A DNA stretch of 64,000 nt from Bryum argenteum. Lineage: Eukaryota > Streptophyta > Bryopsida > Bryales > Bryaceae. The position numbers and the translations under genes were made by a program. A model generated the notes under the pieces. It did not search any database. It was not told where the DNA came from and was given only the letters and a program-made list of their open reading frames with translations. This document shows, piece after piece, positions 45,332-57,779 of this stretch (its first letter is position 1; the number at the start of each line of letters is the position of its first letter). The stretch spans positions 2,935,501 through 2,999,500 of the forward strand of contig CM073331.1 in assembly GCA_037043015.1 (NCBI GenBank). Reading direction: 5' to 3'.

Positions 45332-47152
45332 TCACAAGATGGTGCAGCCACAGCCCTGCAGACCCACAGCCCATGAACTTAGTTCATTCCATCTTCTAGC
45401 TTGATATAACATGATCCAAACTTCCGAACTGTTCACACATTGAACCTCCCAGCACCAGTAGTTAAATAATGACTACTTGCAGAGTCGTAGAATCCTTTTA
45501 GAGCAGAACAATTCTCACTCACCGATGAACTGCTCGTTTGTTCCTTCCGTTGTCCACCATTGTAATTGGAGTTCTTTCCATAGCTACCCTCATGAGAAGA
45601 CGCTTGGTCGGAATTCAGCCTTGGAATGTGCACAGGTCCGCCTTCTTTCTTCTCATTGGAAAGCTTCTGAAAGATCATGGTGAAGCCATCACCTGCATTG
45701 GGGTCTTTTACATCCCAAGCACCAAATTTCGGCAATGCACCTCCTTTCGCAGGCTGTTCATCCAATAAAAACACATCAACATCAAGGTCAGCAATCCAAT
45801 TTGCTTTCGAGAAAATTTGCACCAGCAACAACATAAACTTTCCACGTCCGGACACTTTCATAAGAAGGAAATTCTCTCACCGGCTCCTCGGGTCGTCCAC
45901 CTTGTCGTTGACGAATCTTGGGAGTACCAGGCGCCATTACAGAACCTTCATCACCTCCAGAGGGGTGTCTACCTCTTCGATCCCAAGCAGGTGAGGCAGC
46001 TCCACGGCCCGTCTCGCGAGCACCCCCTCTATTTCCGTAAGGATGAGCAGGTGAGCGGTCAGTATTATGATTTCCACCATCTCGATCATTATGGGTATCC
46101 CTATCTGCTACGCGCCTGGCCGGTGGTTCGGCACCTCCACGTCCTGTGATTACAGGATTCAAGAAAATGATAATGCGAATAAGTCATTACTCGGTGTTTT
46201 AGCTGATGTCCAAAGACAACCCCTCCAGTATGCATAATTACCGTGCTGGAACCACATGAAAAATACACTGATGATGCTGCGATCATTGTACGAAGAACAA
46301 TGTTGAAGGTGTCAAGACCTCACCAGCAACAGGAGCTCTCCGAGCAGGTGGATGATCATATGATGGAGCCTGGCGGCCAGGAGCATCACTTGACCTGCGC
46401 ACGTCCATATCCTCACGGCTTGAGCGCCTTTCATGTCGCGGACGGGTTGGTAAATCATCTGTTTGCTCAAAGCCATGAATAAAGTAAGAGACTTGGGAGT
46501 CGTAGAAGTAGAAGCAAAGTACTTTGGAGCTTCCGAGCTTATGACTAGGACATTACCATGATCGATCGGCGGCCTAGCACGAGGTGGAGGGCGTTCATTA
46601 TTTCGCTGAGGAACACCGGAACCTCCATGCATTTGAGCTGCTAGAGCTTCATTTTCAGATGGATCATTAGGGTTGATCATTTTTCCACCTTTGCCAGCTC
46701 TAGCATTATCAAACACTGCGGTGTACGCTGCGCCAGTTCCTCCATTTGAATCCCAGGCCCCAAATTTTGGAACGTAAGGTCGCTGCAAACAAAATCAGAT
46801 GATTTAGTGCAAGGTCGTAGAACGATCTGGGACATGAAATCTGGCACCCCAATTAAAGCACAAGTACTTACAAGTATACTCTATTGCAAAGCATGAATCT
46901 TGGAAGCTTTCCAATGAAAAAACGCAATAATTGAGAAACTATCCGTGAGAAGAGACACAGGACCTAGAAAAAATGTGAACTTCCTTTCAAGGGAGCATTC
47001 CGTTCTCGTGCACTAGCGTACAGAAACTGCTACTATGAGAACATTTAGCAGGAGCATAACATCGCCAGGAAAACCATCACTCATAATTCCTTACTCCTAC
47101 ATCTAGGAGATCATTATGAAGGCGGCCAAAAGCCAGTGTAACTCACCGCCAT
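45332..47152 (-). CDS. RIN4: RIN4-like immune regulator with two NOI domains, 294 aa
   Basis: RIN4 is a plasma-membrane scaffold of plant immunity that is guarded by resistance proteins and attacked by bacterial effectors. Coding exons: 47152-47147, 46782-46557, 46458-46324, 46143-45881, 45753-45523, 45355-45332; all introns are GT..AG and all phases agree. The first coding exon is only MA, giving MARPYVPKFGAWDS, the standard RIN4 start. NOI domain 1 covers residues 1-45 and NOI domain 2 residues 211-250. Each begins with the VPxFGxW-type site (VPKFGAW 6-12, LPKFGAW 217-223) known as the AvrRpt2 cleavage motif. T235 in GFTMIF aligns with Arabidopsis T166. The linker is Arg/Pro/Gly-rich. The last exon encodes GCGCTIL: a CaaX box of geranylgeranyl type with a nearby Cys. 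No lesion was seen. A 5' leader exon and intron lie upstream. Confidence 0.93.
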
Positions 47153-48300
47153 CAAAAGACAATTTCAATCCACTGCGCACAAGTCCTCCTCTTTCACTTC
47201 CTGCAATTAGCATGAGCAGGTAGTAGCTTAGTATCTCAATTCATCAAGGTCTAATATGCAAGGCTTGCGAGCTCAATAAAATTTGGATATCAATGTCGCA
47301 CAAGATCAATGGGAATGCACTTCAAAGCCAAACCAGTAGCCACTAAGAAAACGAGAGCCCTTAGAAATTACAAAAGAACGCGAATTTCTGCAGCTCCAAT
47401 CCTCAGCGTTAGTCTCTACGGTGCCTTCACTCTTTCTCACAGAGCAACTACATCACTGTATTGCACTCAATCATCAATGGTAGGTTCCAGACCTCATTGG
47501 ACGGAGAGAGTTCAGCTGTACGATCATAGCAGCGTTACACTTCCCAAGCAGCCAATCATAATCTGTAACGACAATAGACGTTTAGAGTACTCTCTCACCC
47601 TCCAAAAACAACGTGTTTTTCCCGAGAAAACAAACACGAAAGTTAGGGCTTGGTGAAAAAAAAACTGAATTACCTAAATGCTCTATCACATTCAAAGTTG
47701 CAAAGAACTAACACACTCTCTATTAACGTCGGGGTGTATATCAATTTCTCAAAAAAAATCTCTACATCAACGAATGTACTTTACACGGTCCCTTCAGCTT
47801 ATTCTAATACAACGTGGCCGCTAATCAGACTAACATACAAGAGATCCAAGCCAAACGTGAATTCCCTCAAATCAACAATGCACAGCATCATCCACTATAA
47901 AGAAACTAGTCTGTCAATCAGTCGACACTCACTCCCGATCGTTTCAACTTTGCTCCAGGTACAGACATTCTCCAGAACAGTTGGAAGTTCAGATTCTAAC
48001 ACAGTATAAGCCAAACAAACGAGGAAGCACTTCTATGATCGCTTCTAGACTAATCTGTCTAAGCACACGTGATAATTTCGATCCACGATCTAAAGAGCAC
48101 TCGCAACAAGGAAGACAAGATCTCAAAACCTTGCGAAAGAGTAGACGGCATTGAGCTTGAAACGCACCTGATTGGACACTGAAAGCGTCGTACTTTGTAT
48201 GAAAGATCTGGAAGCAGCGAAAGAGGAGGACGGTGCGAAAGGGGAAAATGAGCAAATGCAATACCCTAGACTGGCAAGGACGCCATACCTGGCAACACTG
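47147..48300 (-). promoter_or_regulatory. RIN4 5' leader, leader intron and start exon
   Basis: A leader exon ends at 48,168 with donor AATCAG/GTGCGTT. The intron runs 48,167-47,201 and ends TAATTGCAG. The next exon (47,200-47,147) carries leader sequence and the ATG GCG start, then donor GTGAGT. The transcription start is not fixed; it is probably near 48,250-48,300. Confidence 0.6.
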
Positions 48301-48640
48301 CGATGCTTCAAAGGGGAGGGGAGGGGGGAGGGAGGCTTGTAAGTGGAGAGACGACGAGAAGCGGACGAAGGTAGACGAAGCTGTTTGAGTGGGTGGACGA
48401 AGGACGGACGAAGGGTGGATGTGGTTGTCGGGATGGACGGACGGAGGGGGGCGGAGAGTGGTGGCGGGGCGGGGGAGTCTCGTTTACACTGGCGTTACCG
48501 ACGGACGGCGACGACCCTGGAAGTGCGCTCCTGCGCACGTTCCCGACTTCTTCTCGGCCACTTGCCGGTCGTCATCGGCTGCTCTTTGCGACCGGTTCTC
48601 ACTTACCCCTTTTGAACCAATCGATTGATTTTTATGAATT
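48300..48640 (-). promoter_or_regulatory. GC-rich, purine-biased region upstream of RIN4
   Basis: Strong strand bias with repeated GGACGGACG, GGGAGGGG and GGAGGGGGGCGG (plus strand), unlike the AT-rich neighbours. Its position fits the RIN4 promoter. Plus-strand frames here have no domain and reflect composition. Confidence 0.45.
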
Positions 48641-50171
48641 ATTTCCCAATTAAGCCCATTATTTGTTTTTGCAGTTCCTCAAATAATGGGACGGCACTAG
48701 AATACCACCAGCCACATGAATGTATTATTATTATTATTTCAGGGGCGGTTTCACTAAAAAAGAGGAATTTATTTCTATATTAAGTATCAAGATTTTTATC
48801 AAGAAAAATAAATTAGGAGTATTTTAAAACAAAAATGGTGAAAGAGTAAGCTTTTCTTTTTTATGTCCCTTTAGAGAGGATTGGAAGTGATTTGAGTACA
48901 ACAAAGTGTGTTGAAGCCACAAAAATTTTAGGGTGCTTTAAATGGGGAGTCAAGGACACCAAATCTCCAAGGTTGTCATATTGGGCGAGTTGAGGTGATT
49001 TGGCGGGCGGACGAGTTGTCCCGGGCGAGCGGCCTGCCTGCCTGCTTTGATGATCTTGCAAATTTTCAAGCCCATTCACTCACATTTTTAGCCCAATTGC
49101 CTCCACGGTCCACTTTGGAAACACATTAAACAATTCATAGAGTCTGTGGGGGTCAATTCCCCCTTGGGGCTGTTTTCTAGAGGGAAAAACAAGGCTATGG
49201 CGCCAATTCGAATAATTAGCTACATTCCATGCTTTTGATTTGTTCACATTAAAATATTCTAGTGAAACAAACTTATGTATTGAAATCAAGAAACAGCCTC
49301 TAGACCATGAATTGGCCTTCCATTCTTGTATCTCTCAACATTTTGAGCACGGATCGTGTCATAACTTGTTCCCTCCCCCTCCCCCCCATTTTTATATATT
49401 TTTATAGAATTGGCCTTAACTCCTCATGTGAAGCCCTTCGAGCCATATCGAAGAATTGGACTAATCACAAGAGAGGATTTGGCCATAAATTGGCCCCATT
49501 AATGCCCTGGCCCCTTGTGTAAAGCGGCCCTTAGTAGAGTGGAAGAGTTGCAATACTATAAACCTTTAAGGACATCTCCAACGGACTTGCTAAAGAAACA
49601 ACAGTCATTTTTCTATCCTAATGGATTGATTATATGACCCACCACCTTTGGCATCCTACTAGAGAAAATCTCTAAACCCACTAGAGGTAGCTGTCCGCCA
49701 CACCCCGTTCAACTTTCACTCAAAGGCGTCGATTAATTTAAGTTAACTTGACTTTTCAAGATATTTCATGCCACCTGCTGGAAAACCTCAAAACTTTTGC
49801 ACATTTGAGCTTCACGTACTTTTCAATTTTTTGTCATGGTGTGGTAAAGGATAAAATATAGCAAGGTCATCTAGCTAGTCCATCGGGAAAGAGTTAAGAG
49901 TTTAGAAGGGTGTTATATAGACCAACTCCTCGTCCTCATTAAATATAGTTTGTTGGAAATGTCCTACGACCTTGGGAATGAAAGAAGGTATCTCTCCTTG
50001 AGAGAGCCTACTAAATCAAAATCTGACAAAGAGGGTATGTTTGTTCTATTTAGCTCAAATTTAGTAAGTATTCTTAGTAGATAGCAAATATTTTATTTTT
50101 CTCAAATAGCATTTGCTCCATAGTATGCTGTGCAAGTTGAGAAGTTGCCTTTAACTCAATCCTACTTAGTG
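48641..50171. other. Intergenic, no gene seen
   Basis: AT-rich DNA with no recognisable coding content. Short frames at 48.86-49.52 kb lack domains. Confidence 0.5.
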
Positions 50172-50392
50172 CTACACTAAATTTGATAATTAGTGTTAGA
50201 TTATTATAAGATTTGAAAATGCTATAAGTTTTTACTTTTGTTTAAAAAAAATTACCAAGAGCATTGATTCTGATACTATATAAGGACCCCATCTTGGCCA
50301 ATGTAGTGGTAAAATTATTGAACAACAGTAAAAACTTATAACATGTTTATGTAAATTAGTGTATCTAACACTAATTATCAAATTTAGTGTAG
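50172..50392. mobile_element. Small TIR element (MITE-like), 221 bp
   Basis: Terminal inverted repeats start CTACACTAAATTTGATAATT and continue about 30 bp perfectly (through AGTGTTAGAT), with a second matched block near the inner ends (TATAAGTTTTTA). No clear flanking target duplication, so the superfamily is undetermined. Confidence 0.6.
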
Positions 50393-50502
50393 TCTTCTTC
50401 GATGTTTTTCACTAACATAGTACAATCTATCGTTTTAAAGCAAGGAATCACAAATGGCGGTGAATCTATAAAATTCTTCACCCCTAAACGTGCCGAATGT
50501 TG

Positions 50503-50531
50503 AAAAAAAAAAAAAAAAAAAAAAAAAAAAA
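50503..50531. repeat. Poly(A) run, 29 bp
   Basis: An uninterrupted A29. It could be a retroposon tail, but no target duplication was identified around it. Confidence 0.8.
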
Positions 50532-50654
50532 CATTGTGGGTGAAGGGCAAGATACTTTGAAAAGATATAAGTTCTTCACCTACTATTTTGGCACTTGGGT
50601 TGGGTCTCAAATCAAGTATAGTTTGTGTGGTAAAAAATCCCACGTCATTGTTGT

Positions 50655-50740
50655 TATGTCATGTGGGCATATCATCAAGGGTAGGTCGAACGGGCATTTT
50701 ATTCACGCCAAGCCTACGAAGGTTTGGTGTTCTTATTTAT
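50655..50740 (+). mobile_element. Possible old SINE 3' tail
   Basis: GTGGGCATATCATCAAGG, CGAACGGGCATTTTATTCACGCC and a TTATTTATTTAT tail follow the same order as the tail of the SINE at 3,297-3,660 (GTGGCCATCGGG, CGAACGGACACTTCATTCACGCC, TATC repeat). No head or duplication seen. Confidence 0.35.
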
Positions 50741-52392
50741 TTATATGTGATATTAATTGCATACCCATCCATTGAAGTATGGATAAATGGCATGCATTTT
50801 AGTGAAGGCAACTCTTGTATTTGGTTTTCAAACATGGGGATGTTTTACCATTGTAATGCAATGATGGGAAATCAAAAAGATGATTTTATGATTTATTTTT
50901 TTATGGACTAGTGATCTTTAGATGAAGGCTAACAACTTTCAAGTTAAACTCACATTATTTGGGATTGGATTTGCAATGATGCTTCTACAATGAAAAAAAT
51001 GAGAAAATGGATGATTTTTTGAGAAGCTATATCTCCTTCATCCACCGTTGGATTTTGACTTTAATTTTTTGGAACGTATTTCATTTTGAGTTTAGTTCAT
51101 GCGATAAGAATCTTGTCTAAATTGAAGAGGTTCTGAATATTGGGCATAGATTTCAGTGCAAAGTGTAAAGTTTTGGATTATTTCTCCTTTGTAGAATTTT
51201 TGATAGTTTTCACCATTGTAAGGCCATCATTTGCACAAAGAAAATATTCTCATGAATTTCTTTTGTTCATAGATGTTATTGAGAAAAAGGTGAATATTTT
51301 TGTAGTTGGTGGTTTTTTCAATGACTCTACTAGTAGCATTTTATTTCAAAGTAAAAATGCTGAGATTGTGTGAATTTTTTTGTACTTGTATGTTACATTC
51401 CCACAATCCATTATGCTTCATGACTCAAAATTTGAGCCACATGATGTACAATATGTTTATTACAATATGCCAAAAAAGCCCTTCAAAGGAATTTTTTGGC
51501 TTAAGTAATAGTCTTGCAATGGCAAAAATTACAGTGAATTCTACAAAAGATGAGTATTCCAAAACCGATTTCCTAGCACTAAGATGATTGTCATATCTTC
51601 ATCACATCTTCGAATGAGCTAAGATTTCTACCAAAATCAACTAAATACAACTTGATATTGACCCAAATATAAAGTTGCAAAACATCATTCAAGTATGAAG
51701 GTTATACAACTCCTCAATAACTATGTGTATTTTAGATTTTTCAAATAAATGCAAAAACATTTATGCAAAATCATTGAAAACCCATCCCAAAATTACTCTA
51801 ATTAAAATTTCAATTAAAATTTTCAACCCAGTCACAAATTTATAGGACTTCATTCCGCAACATACCAATGTGATAAAATAACATTAAAATCTCATCTTCA
51901 TTCAAATAATTGACTCTCGCCCCTAAAACAAAAGCTTCTTTACAAAAAAAGCTTGCCATACATTCATACTACCTTGAATGAATAACTTACAAAAACTAGA
52001 CTTAATCCAAGATGCAACTCAACAATCTTCTCAGAAATGAAATTTTGCTGAAGAAGAAGTTATAGTTGTTCAAAGTTTCATCTTATTATCCGAAATGTTG
52101 AATTTTAATATTTGGTGCACTTGGGGGTTAAGCTAACATAAGAAAAAAGAAATGAGAAATTTAACTTAGAGCTTTGACTATCACCATAAGCCAAAAGAAT
52201 TCAACTAACATGACACCACAGAAGAGTTGTTGATTAGTGTTACGTAGAGATCAGTATATTTTTACCAAAAGTTACCCGTTACACGATTTCTCGGCTCTAT
52301 TAGTTAAGAGTTGTAGTGTTCACTTTGGGCCCTCTTAGCAATCAATGCTCGTTGTCTTTTTACCTAAATTTCCACAACATTGCAGAGAAATA
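50741..52392. other. AT-rich intergenic DNA, no gene seen
   Basis: Short hydrophobic frames only. The phrase GGCATGCATTTT with CTCTTGT downstream (50,790) recurs near 55,170, suggesting shared old repeats. Confidence 0.5.
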
Positions 52393-52494
52393 CTCCCTCT
52401 ATCCCACTATGATTGTCGAGTAGGTTCTCTCAAATCTACATCTCAAGGTAGATTTGAGAGAACCTTCTAGACAATAATAATGGGGCGGAGGGAG
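52393..52494. mobile_element. Stowaway-type MITE, 102 bp foldback
   Basis: Starts CTCCCTCTATCCCACTATGA and ends with the complement-like GGGGCGGAGGGAG, flanked on both sides by TA (52,391-52,392 and 52,495-52,496). The two halves pair along almost the whole length, including a perfect central arm GGTTCTCTCAAATCTAC. TIR sequence and TA target match Stowaway (Tc1/mariner) MITEs. Confidence 0.88.
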
Positions 52495-52496
52495 TA

Positions 52497-54694
52497 TGAA
52501 TTGGTAATCGGATACATCTTTCATTATGACTGAAGAGAGCTCTTTTGCACCAAAACTCATCCATTTCAATAGTTCACACTTGCCATAAGCTACATAAATT
52601 ACTACACATCTACTTCATTTGTTCACTTTCTTCTTCCTACTAAGAGCATGCCCGAGGGGCATGCTTGGACGTTTAAGGGTTAACCCTAAAGTTGAAATTG
52701 ACTCCATTGGGATGGGTTCGGTTACAAAGAATATTTTGTTGTTACTAATATGCATGGCATCAGAGTCCTTGTGAAAAAAAAAAATCATGGATGAAAATGA
52801 AGGTAATGTATTCACATTTGAAGTGTCCAAACTTATAGTAGACTTATTGTAGATTATGTGGACCATATTTTAAGTCATGAACCCTCATAGATTGGGAGAA
52901 CATAACGTATTAGTACTAAAAAAATAGTAAAAATTCATCATTTTCACTTTAGAGTGGAAAATCTACTAAGGAGCGAATTGTAATCAAAAAGTCACCCACT
53001 AGAAAGTTGTTCACCTCCATCAAAATAACACACTTGTACCAAAAAAATTCAGTGGCTCCTATAGTAGCCTTGCAATGGTGAAAATTGCCAAAAAAAATCA
53101 CATAGGAAAAGTAGTCCAAACTACACCCTTTTGCACTCAAACCTACGCCTTATTTACAACTTAAGCATCTTCGATTTGGTCAAGATTTCTATCACTAAAA
53201 ATAGACTCTGAGCATGAATCCATCCCAAAAAATTAATTTAAAATTAACGGTTCATGGAGGAGATATAAATTCTCAAACTTCATCCATTGTATTCAATTTT
53301 CTCATTGAAAAAACATCATGGAAAATCTAATACTAAACTTATTTTGATCAAAATGCTTACAACTCAAATTTTTTAGGAACCATCTTAAGATCATACTTAT
53401 ATATGTTTTAAAAAAACTCATGAATTTATTTATTTATTTGGGTTTCTCATAATTGGCTTCCAATGGTAAAACATGCCTAATGCTTGAAATCTGCAAACCA
53501 AAAGCTGTTGTTACTAAAATACATGGCATTTTTTCATACTTTGTTTTATGGGTCTCCAATTCTTACCACAAAACCAGACTTGATTCGGTACCCCACCCAA
53601 GTGATTTTTTCAAAAACGAGCTTTGGATGAAGGAGTTATGGCTCTTCAAAGTTTTTGCCTTTAATCTAAAATGTATCAAAATTACCATAGAGACGTTTTA
53701 AGGATTAAGCGAGCTAAGGTTTTGGCAATAGGAATTGAGATATTCTTAATCATTGAATTAAGCAACTATATTTATTTCTTGTTTTCTCGTTAAGTGGGGT
53801 AGGGTTCCAACTTTTGAAGAAGACATCCACTAGTCACTACTAATAGTGGGGACAACTAATTGTAAAGTCCACACCATTTTTACAATTTAAAACAACTGTA
53901 ACTTTTTTAAAAATCAAGCGACAAGGCTTTGTAATTGCTGCATTTTCAACAAATCCGAACATATAATTTTCCAAAACATTCAACATTTTTCTCTGAATTT
54001 AACGTATTTCAAAATTGACCGCGGAAGTAGGGTAGTACGGATACAATGTAAATTTTAGTTGTAGAATCTTTACAAATTGTGAGATCAGTCATAGTTGATG
54101 CAAAACTTTGCTTTGGCCTTCTTAAACAGACGTAGTCTACTTTGTGCAAAAGGAGACTTGATGATCGTTTCCCCAAATTTTTTAATCAATTTTTTTCCAC
54201 ATAGATAGCTAAGTTGAGTATGCCCATGAGAAATTTTGAAAACTCATTTGGCTTTATGAACCTTCATATCTGCAATTTTGTTATTTTGGCACTAACCCAT
54301 AAAAAAAGGCAAGGCTAAACTTTATGAGCGGATATTTTAAAACCAAGTGATATTATAGGACTTAAAGGTGATATTATTGAATATGAACACTTTGCATAAA
54401 TAAAAGTGATACTACAGGAAAATGTGATATTACAGAATACACTAGTATGTAAACGCAAGTTCTATTGTGACAAAATGGCACTTGGAATAATGTCATTTTA
54501 CCGAAATTTACCGAAATGTCATTCATGCAATTTATTTTTAGAAGATGGTATAAGAACATCATTTCAATAAAACACGCATCATGCTAACATGACCACTTCC
54601 AAGAAAACATATGAAATGCATACATGATGTAGTGATTGAACCTACTTGAGGCATATGAGAGGTGTAGTTGCAAGCTTTGCCTTACGGTTGGACT
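52497..54694. other. AT-rich intergenic DNA, no gene seen
   Basis: No recognised coding content on either strand; short frames are dispersed and lack domains. Confidence 0.5.
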
Positions 54695-54742
54695 ACCTAA
54701 AAGCGCCAGGGGACCTAAAAGCGCCAGGGGACCTAAAAGCGC
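54695..54742. repeat. Tandem repeat, 18 bp x2.7
   Basis: The unit ACCTAAAAGCGCCAGGGG is present twice, then a 12-bp partial copy. Confidence 0.9.
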
Positions 54743-57090
54743 ACTGTACCTCATTTGTAGATTGTGAAAATACAGATGTACCTCATTTGTATATAACGCA
54801 ATTGGGTCAAATCTTACTTAGCACTTTGGAATTCTGTATAAAATTCACAAATGCGAATTACATGCTGCAAGTTTTTGTAATCCTCCTGAAAACCTATTTC
54901 GAATGTGGTCATAATTTTATTTTGAATTTACTAGTGCTAAAAATAGGTCAGATCTCTTAAGTTGGTGCTTTTAGGACACTCAGCCTTAATAGTTAACCCG
55001 TAGATGTCTCGAGTATCAAACTTTGACAATTTGGACAAAGGGCCTTAATTTGAGGAGCCAAAACTTCTATATGTATTAAATATTTGTCTTCAACAATTTA
55101 TTGAGAAGAATCCCAAATCAAATCATCTTTTAGTGGTAGAAATTGCAAATTCATCCAACATGTTGTGAATAAAAGGCATGCATTTTGGTGCAAGTAGCTC
55201 TTGTTCTGCACCATAGGGCACATATTGCTATTTCGAGAGAATTATTTGAATATAGTTTTTCTTTTCCATAAGAATTTTTACATAAAAGTGATCTTGGGAT
55301 GGAACCCAACAACTATATAGAAGGATGTTTTTGATTGAAATACTTTTAGTATTAGTTTTGCAATGAAGTTTATTTCCATAAAACAAAAATCTTGAATTTC
55401 AAGAGTATTTGATCTTTTATTTGAATTTTAGTTTTTATGGTAAAAACTTTGATTCAGTTCAAAACTTTTTGAAGAGGAGGCATGGATTTTAGAACAAAGA
55501 GTCTATAATTGGACTACCGTATTGGAGGACAAGATCAACATTGGTGTCAAATAATAGTTGAGATTCTAAAACTAATTTTGGCATCCACCATAAAATAGAA
55601 TATGCTCTCATATTCTTAATTTCACCATACATAAACGGATTATCTTAAACTTTACTTTCCTGAAGAATTGTTTCTTGCCAACCTTGCTCTATAGTACGGT
55701 AGAGTGTTTCTTGCCGGTAAAATGACACGTTTTAGAAAGCAACCAAAATGGCACATGGGCGCTTTGGCAGAATGGCACAAAGAAGAATGTCACTTTAACC
55801 CCTAAACATCTCAAAGTGCCTTTGCGTCCACTTGAATACAATGTACTTTTCTTGTATTTGAAATGTATCCACACCTTTAATCTCAATAAAAAAGTTGGAA
55901 TACAAAAGTTAGAGGTTTTGTGGAATCTTAACATTTGAAATTTAAGCAGTTCTAGTGAGGTATTGAAATTCCAATTTAAAGCTTATTGTTAGTAGCAAAT
56001 GCCACTTATACAACCTTGTATCTACTATCCCCATGGAACTTTTAGGGGTTAAGGCGAATGTATTATACTGAACAAAATATCTAAAGCTTACCATCAGTTA
56101 TTTCTTAACAGAACTGCCATTGCTTTTGCTCGATTGTTCCGTGGTTGTGCACTTTTGTCGTATAATTTAATTTCATCATATTAGTTTGTCTGCATACAAA
56201 AAAATTCATAGACTATGTGTGCTACTTCTACAACAATATATTCAATAATATTATGATTTCTTTTTTTCTAGTAATGGCGACTCTTACGGTTATACAATGT
56301 ATTTTGCAAGCTATTGTACATACATACATATTATTTTATTTTTTATTATTTTATTTTTTTGAATGTATGTGTGATCTTTCCTATACATACCATATCCTAA
56401 ACACCTAAATTTAGATCTGTGAAAGAATCCCATGGTGTAAATTGCCTTGGACTTTCTGAGAAGGGTCTTCAAGTTTAGTGAACAGGCTGAACTCAAGAAT
56501 GTTATGTACTTGTACAGTACATCGTTAGAAAGTCTATGACCATACTCGATGTGTAAAAGGCAATACACATCTAAGTTTTTCGTAAATCTCTAAATTAGAT
56601 TGAGGTCTTTACACAAGTATTTGAAATAGAATACTTGGGATATTCATGGTATGTATCAACTACCTTTCATGGGTTCAGGGTTCTTACCTCATGCACGTCT
56701 TTAAATCCTCGCTTTCTTCTAGAAACTTACACCTGCTGACAACCTCTTACTGAAGATACGACAGTGATTGTGTAAACCTTGAGCTGTCCGAAATTGCTTC
56801 ACTCGTAACCTACTAACGGCTTATCCAATACATTACCTGTGGTTTCATCTGACATGCATGAGAGGAGCTTTCAGCTTTATATAGGTTGATCTACTAACCC
56901 AAGTTCGAATGCAGGTCAACTAACAAATCCTGCACTTTTTCAGCCACTGGCATTGAAACACATTTGCAATTTGCTTTGCAACTGGGTTTTAAATCTCGCA
57001 AGGAGGGGTAATTTGTTATGATAGCAAGAGTCGTTTACTTCCACCTTCGCTAAGAACCAGATTTAAGAAGAGTGTAACATCACTTCGCTA
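54743..57090. other. AT-rich intergenic DNA, no gene seen
   Basis: No supported gene. The phrase AATGGCAC followed by TGTCA..TTTA recurs at 54,474, 55,748 and 55,773 and points to old repeated sequence. Confidence 0.45.
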
Positions 57091-57449
57091 ATCGTTACTG
57101 GTAAAAGCAATGACATGTTCCGCGAGTTCGATAGAATCGGCCTCGAACAAACTAACTTGACTGTAGATGTTCGACAGACTGAACTTGACGAGACACACCT
57201 GGAAGCGGTCATGAAGATGCGCTTTCGTTCGAGAGAGACACCTGCAGGTCAAAATGGTCCAAAGCATTGATGAAATCAGAGGATCATAAATGACGACTCG
57301 CATCAATCGGTAAGCATGATGCTGTGATTTAAATATTGTACATATAGCATTAAGTACTTGCCAGTCATGGCATGTTCGAAGGTCTGAGAGTTTTAGCATA
57401 AAGTTATAGAAGGGAAGAAAGTCATCGTAGAATACCCGTAGCAAAAACT

Positions 57450-57770
57450 ATATTCGTTGACCTTCTTGTCAGCTTGTCAGAGCAGCATATGCATATCAAG
57501 ACCATTATCTGTTGCGTGGATGGACAGAGATCGAGGAAGATGCTACTTTCCAGCCTATCACTGTTCTGTCTACAAACCTTCCAGACTCCAGAGTTCATAA
57601 TCGAGGTGCACCATGACGTTTGCAATGAAAGCTACAGTCATCTGTGAATCTTTAAAAAACAATTGCATTGCAAGAATATGAATATCATAGGTGTTCATTA
57701 ATTTAGAGAATAAGCTGAGCTGTTTTCCACGACCTGTCAAGCCAACCCCTCGTGGCCCTTCTGCAATCAG
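57450..57770 (-). pseudogene. Possible ORC4-like (AAA+) gene relic
   Basis: After an acceptor-like TGATTGCAG the minus strand opens with GPRGVGLTG, a Walker A-like loop with Lys replaced by Leu, then KQLSLFSKLM and AMQLFFKDSQMTVAFI (57,758-57,600). In another frame downstream come DRLESSIFLDLCPSTQQ and ICCSDKLTRR (57,570-57,470). The order loosely follows ORC4 (GPRGxGK; QLc..LFSKMasfD; aML....TiiFvlDEFD; qRLLYSLLDamQs; SCRLDadQLLEKR), with pieces missing. The match is by eye and weak, so treat it as a lead only. Confidence 0.25.
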
Positions 57771-57779
57771 TTTCCCTTA

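Noticed and set aside
48308-48653. Overlapping ORFs on both strands upstream of RIN4
   Set aside because: GC-rich purine-biased DNA gives long frames on both strands; the position suits the RIN4 promoter.
50503-50531. Poly(A) run as the tail of a processed pseudogene
   Set aside because: No gene-like sequence precedes it on either strand and no flanking duplication was found.
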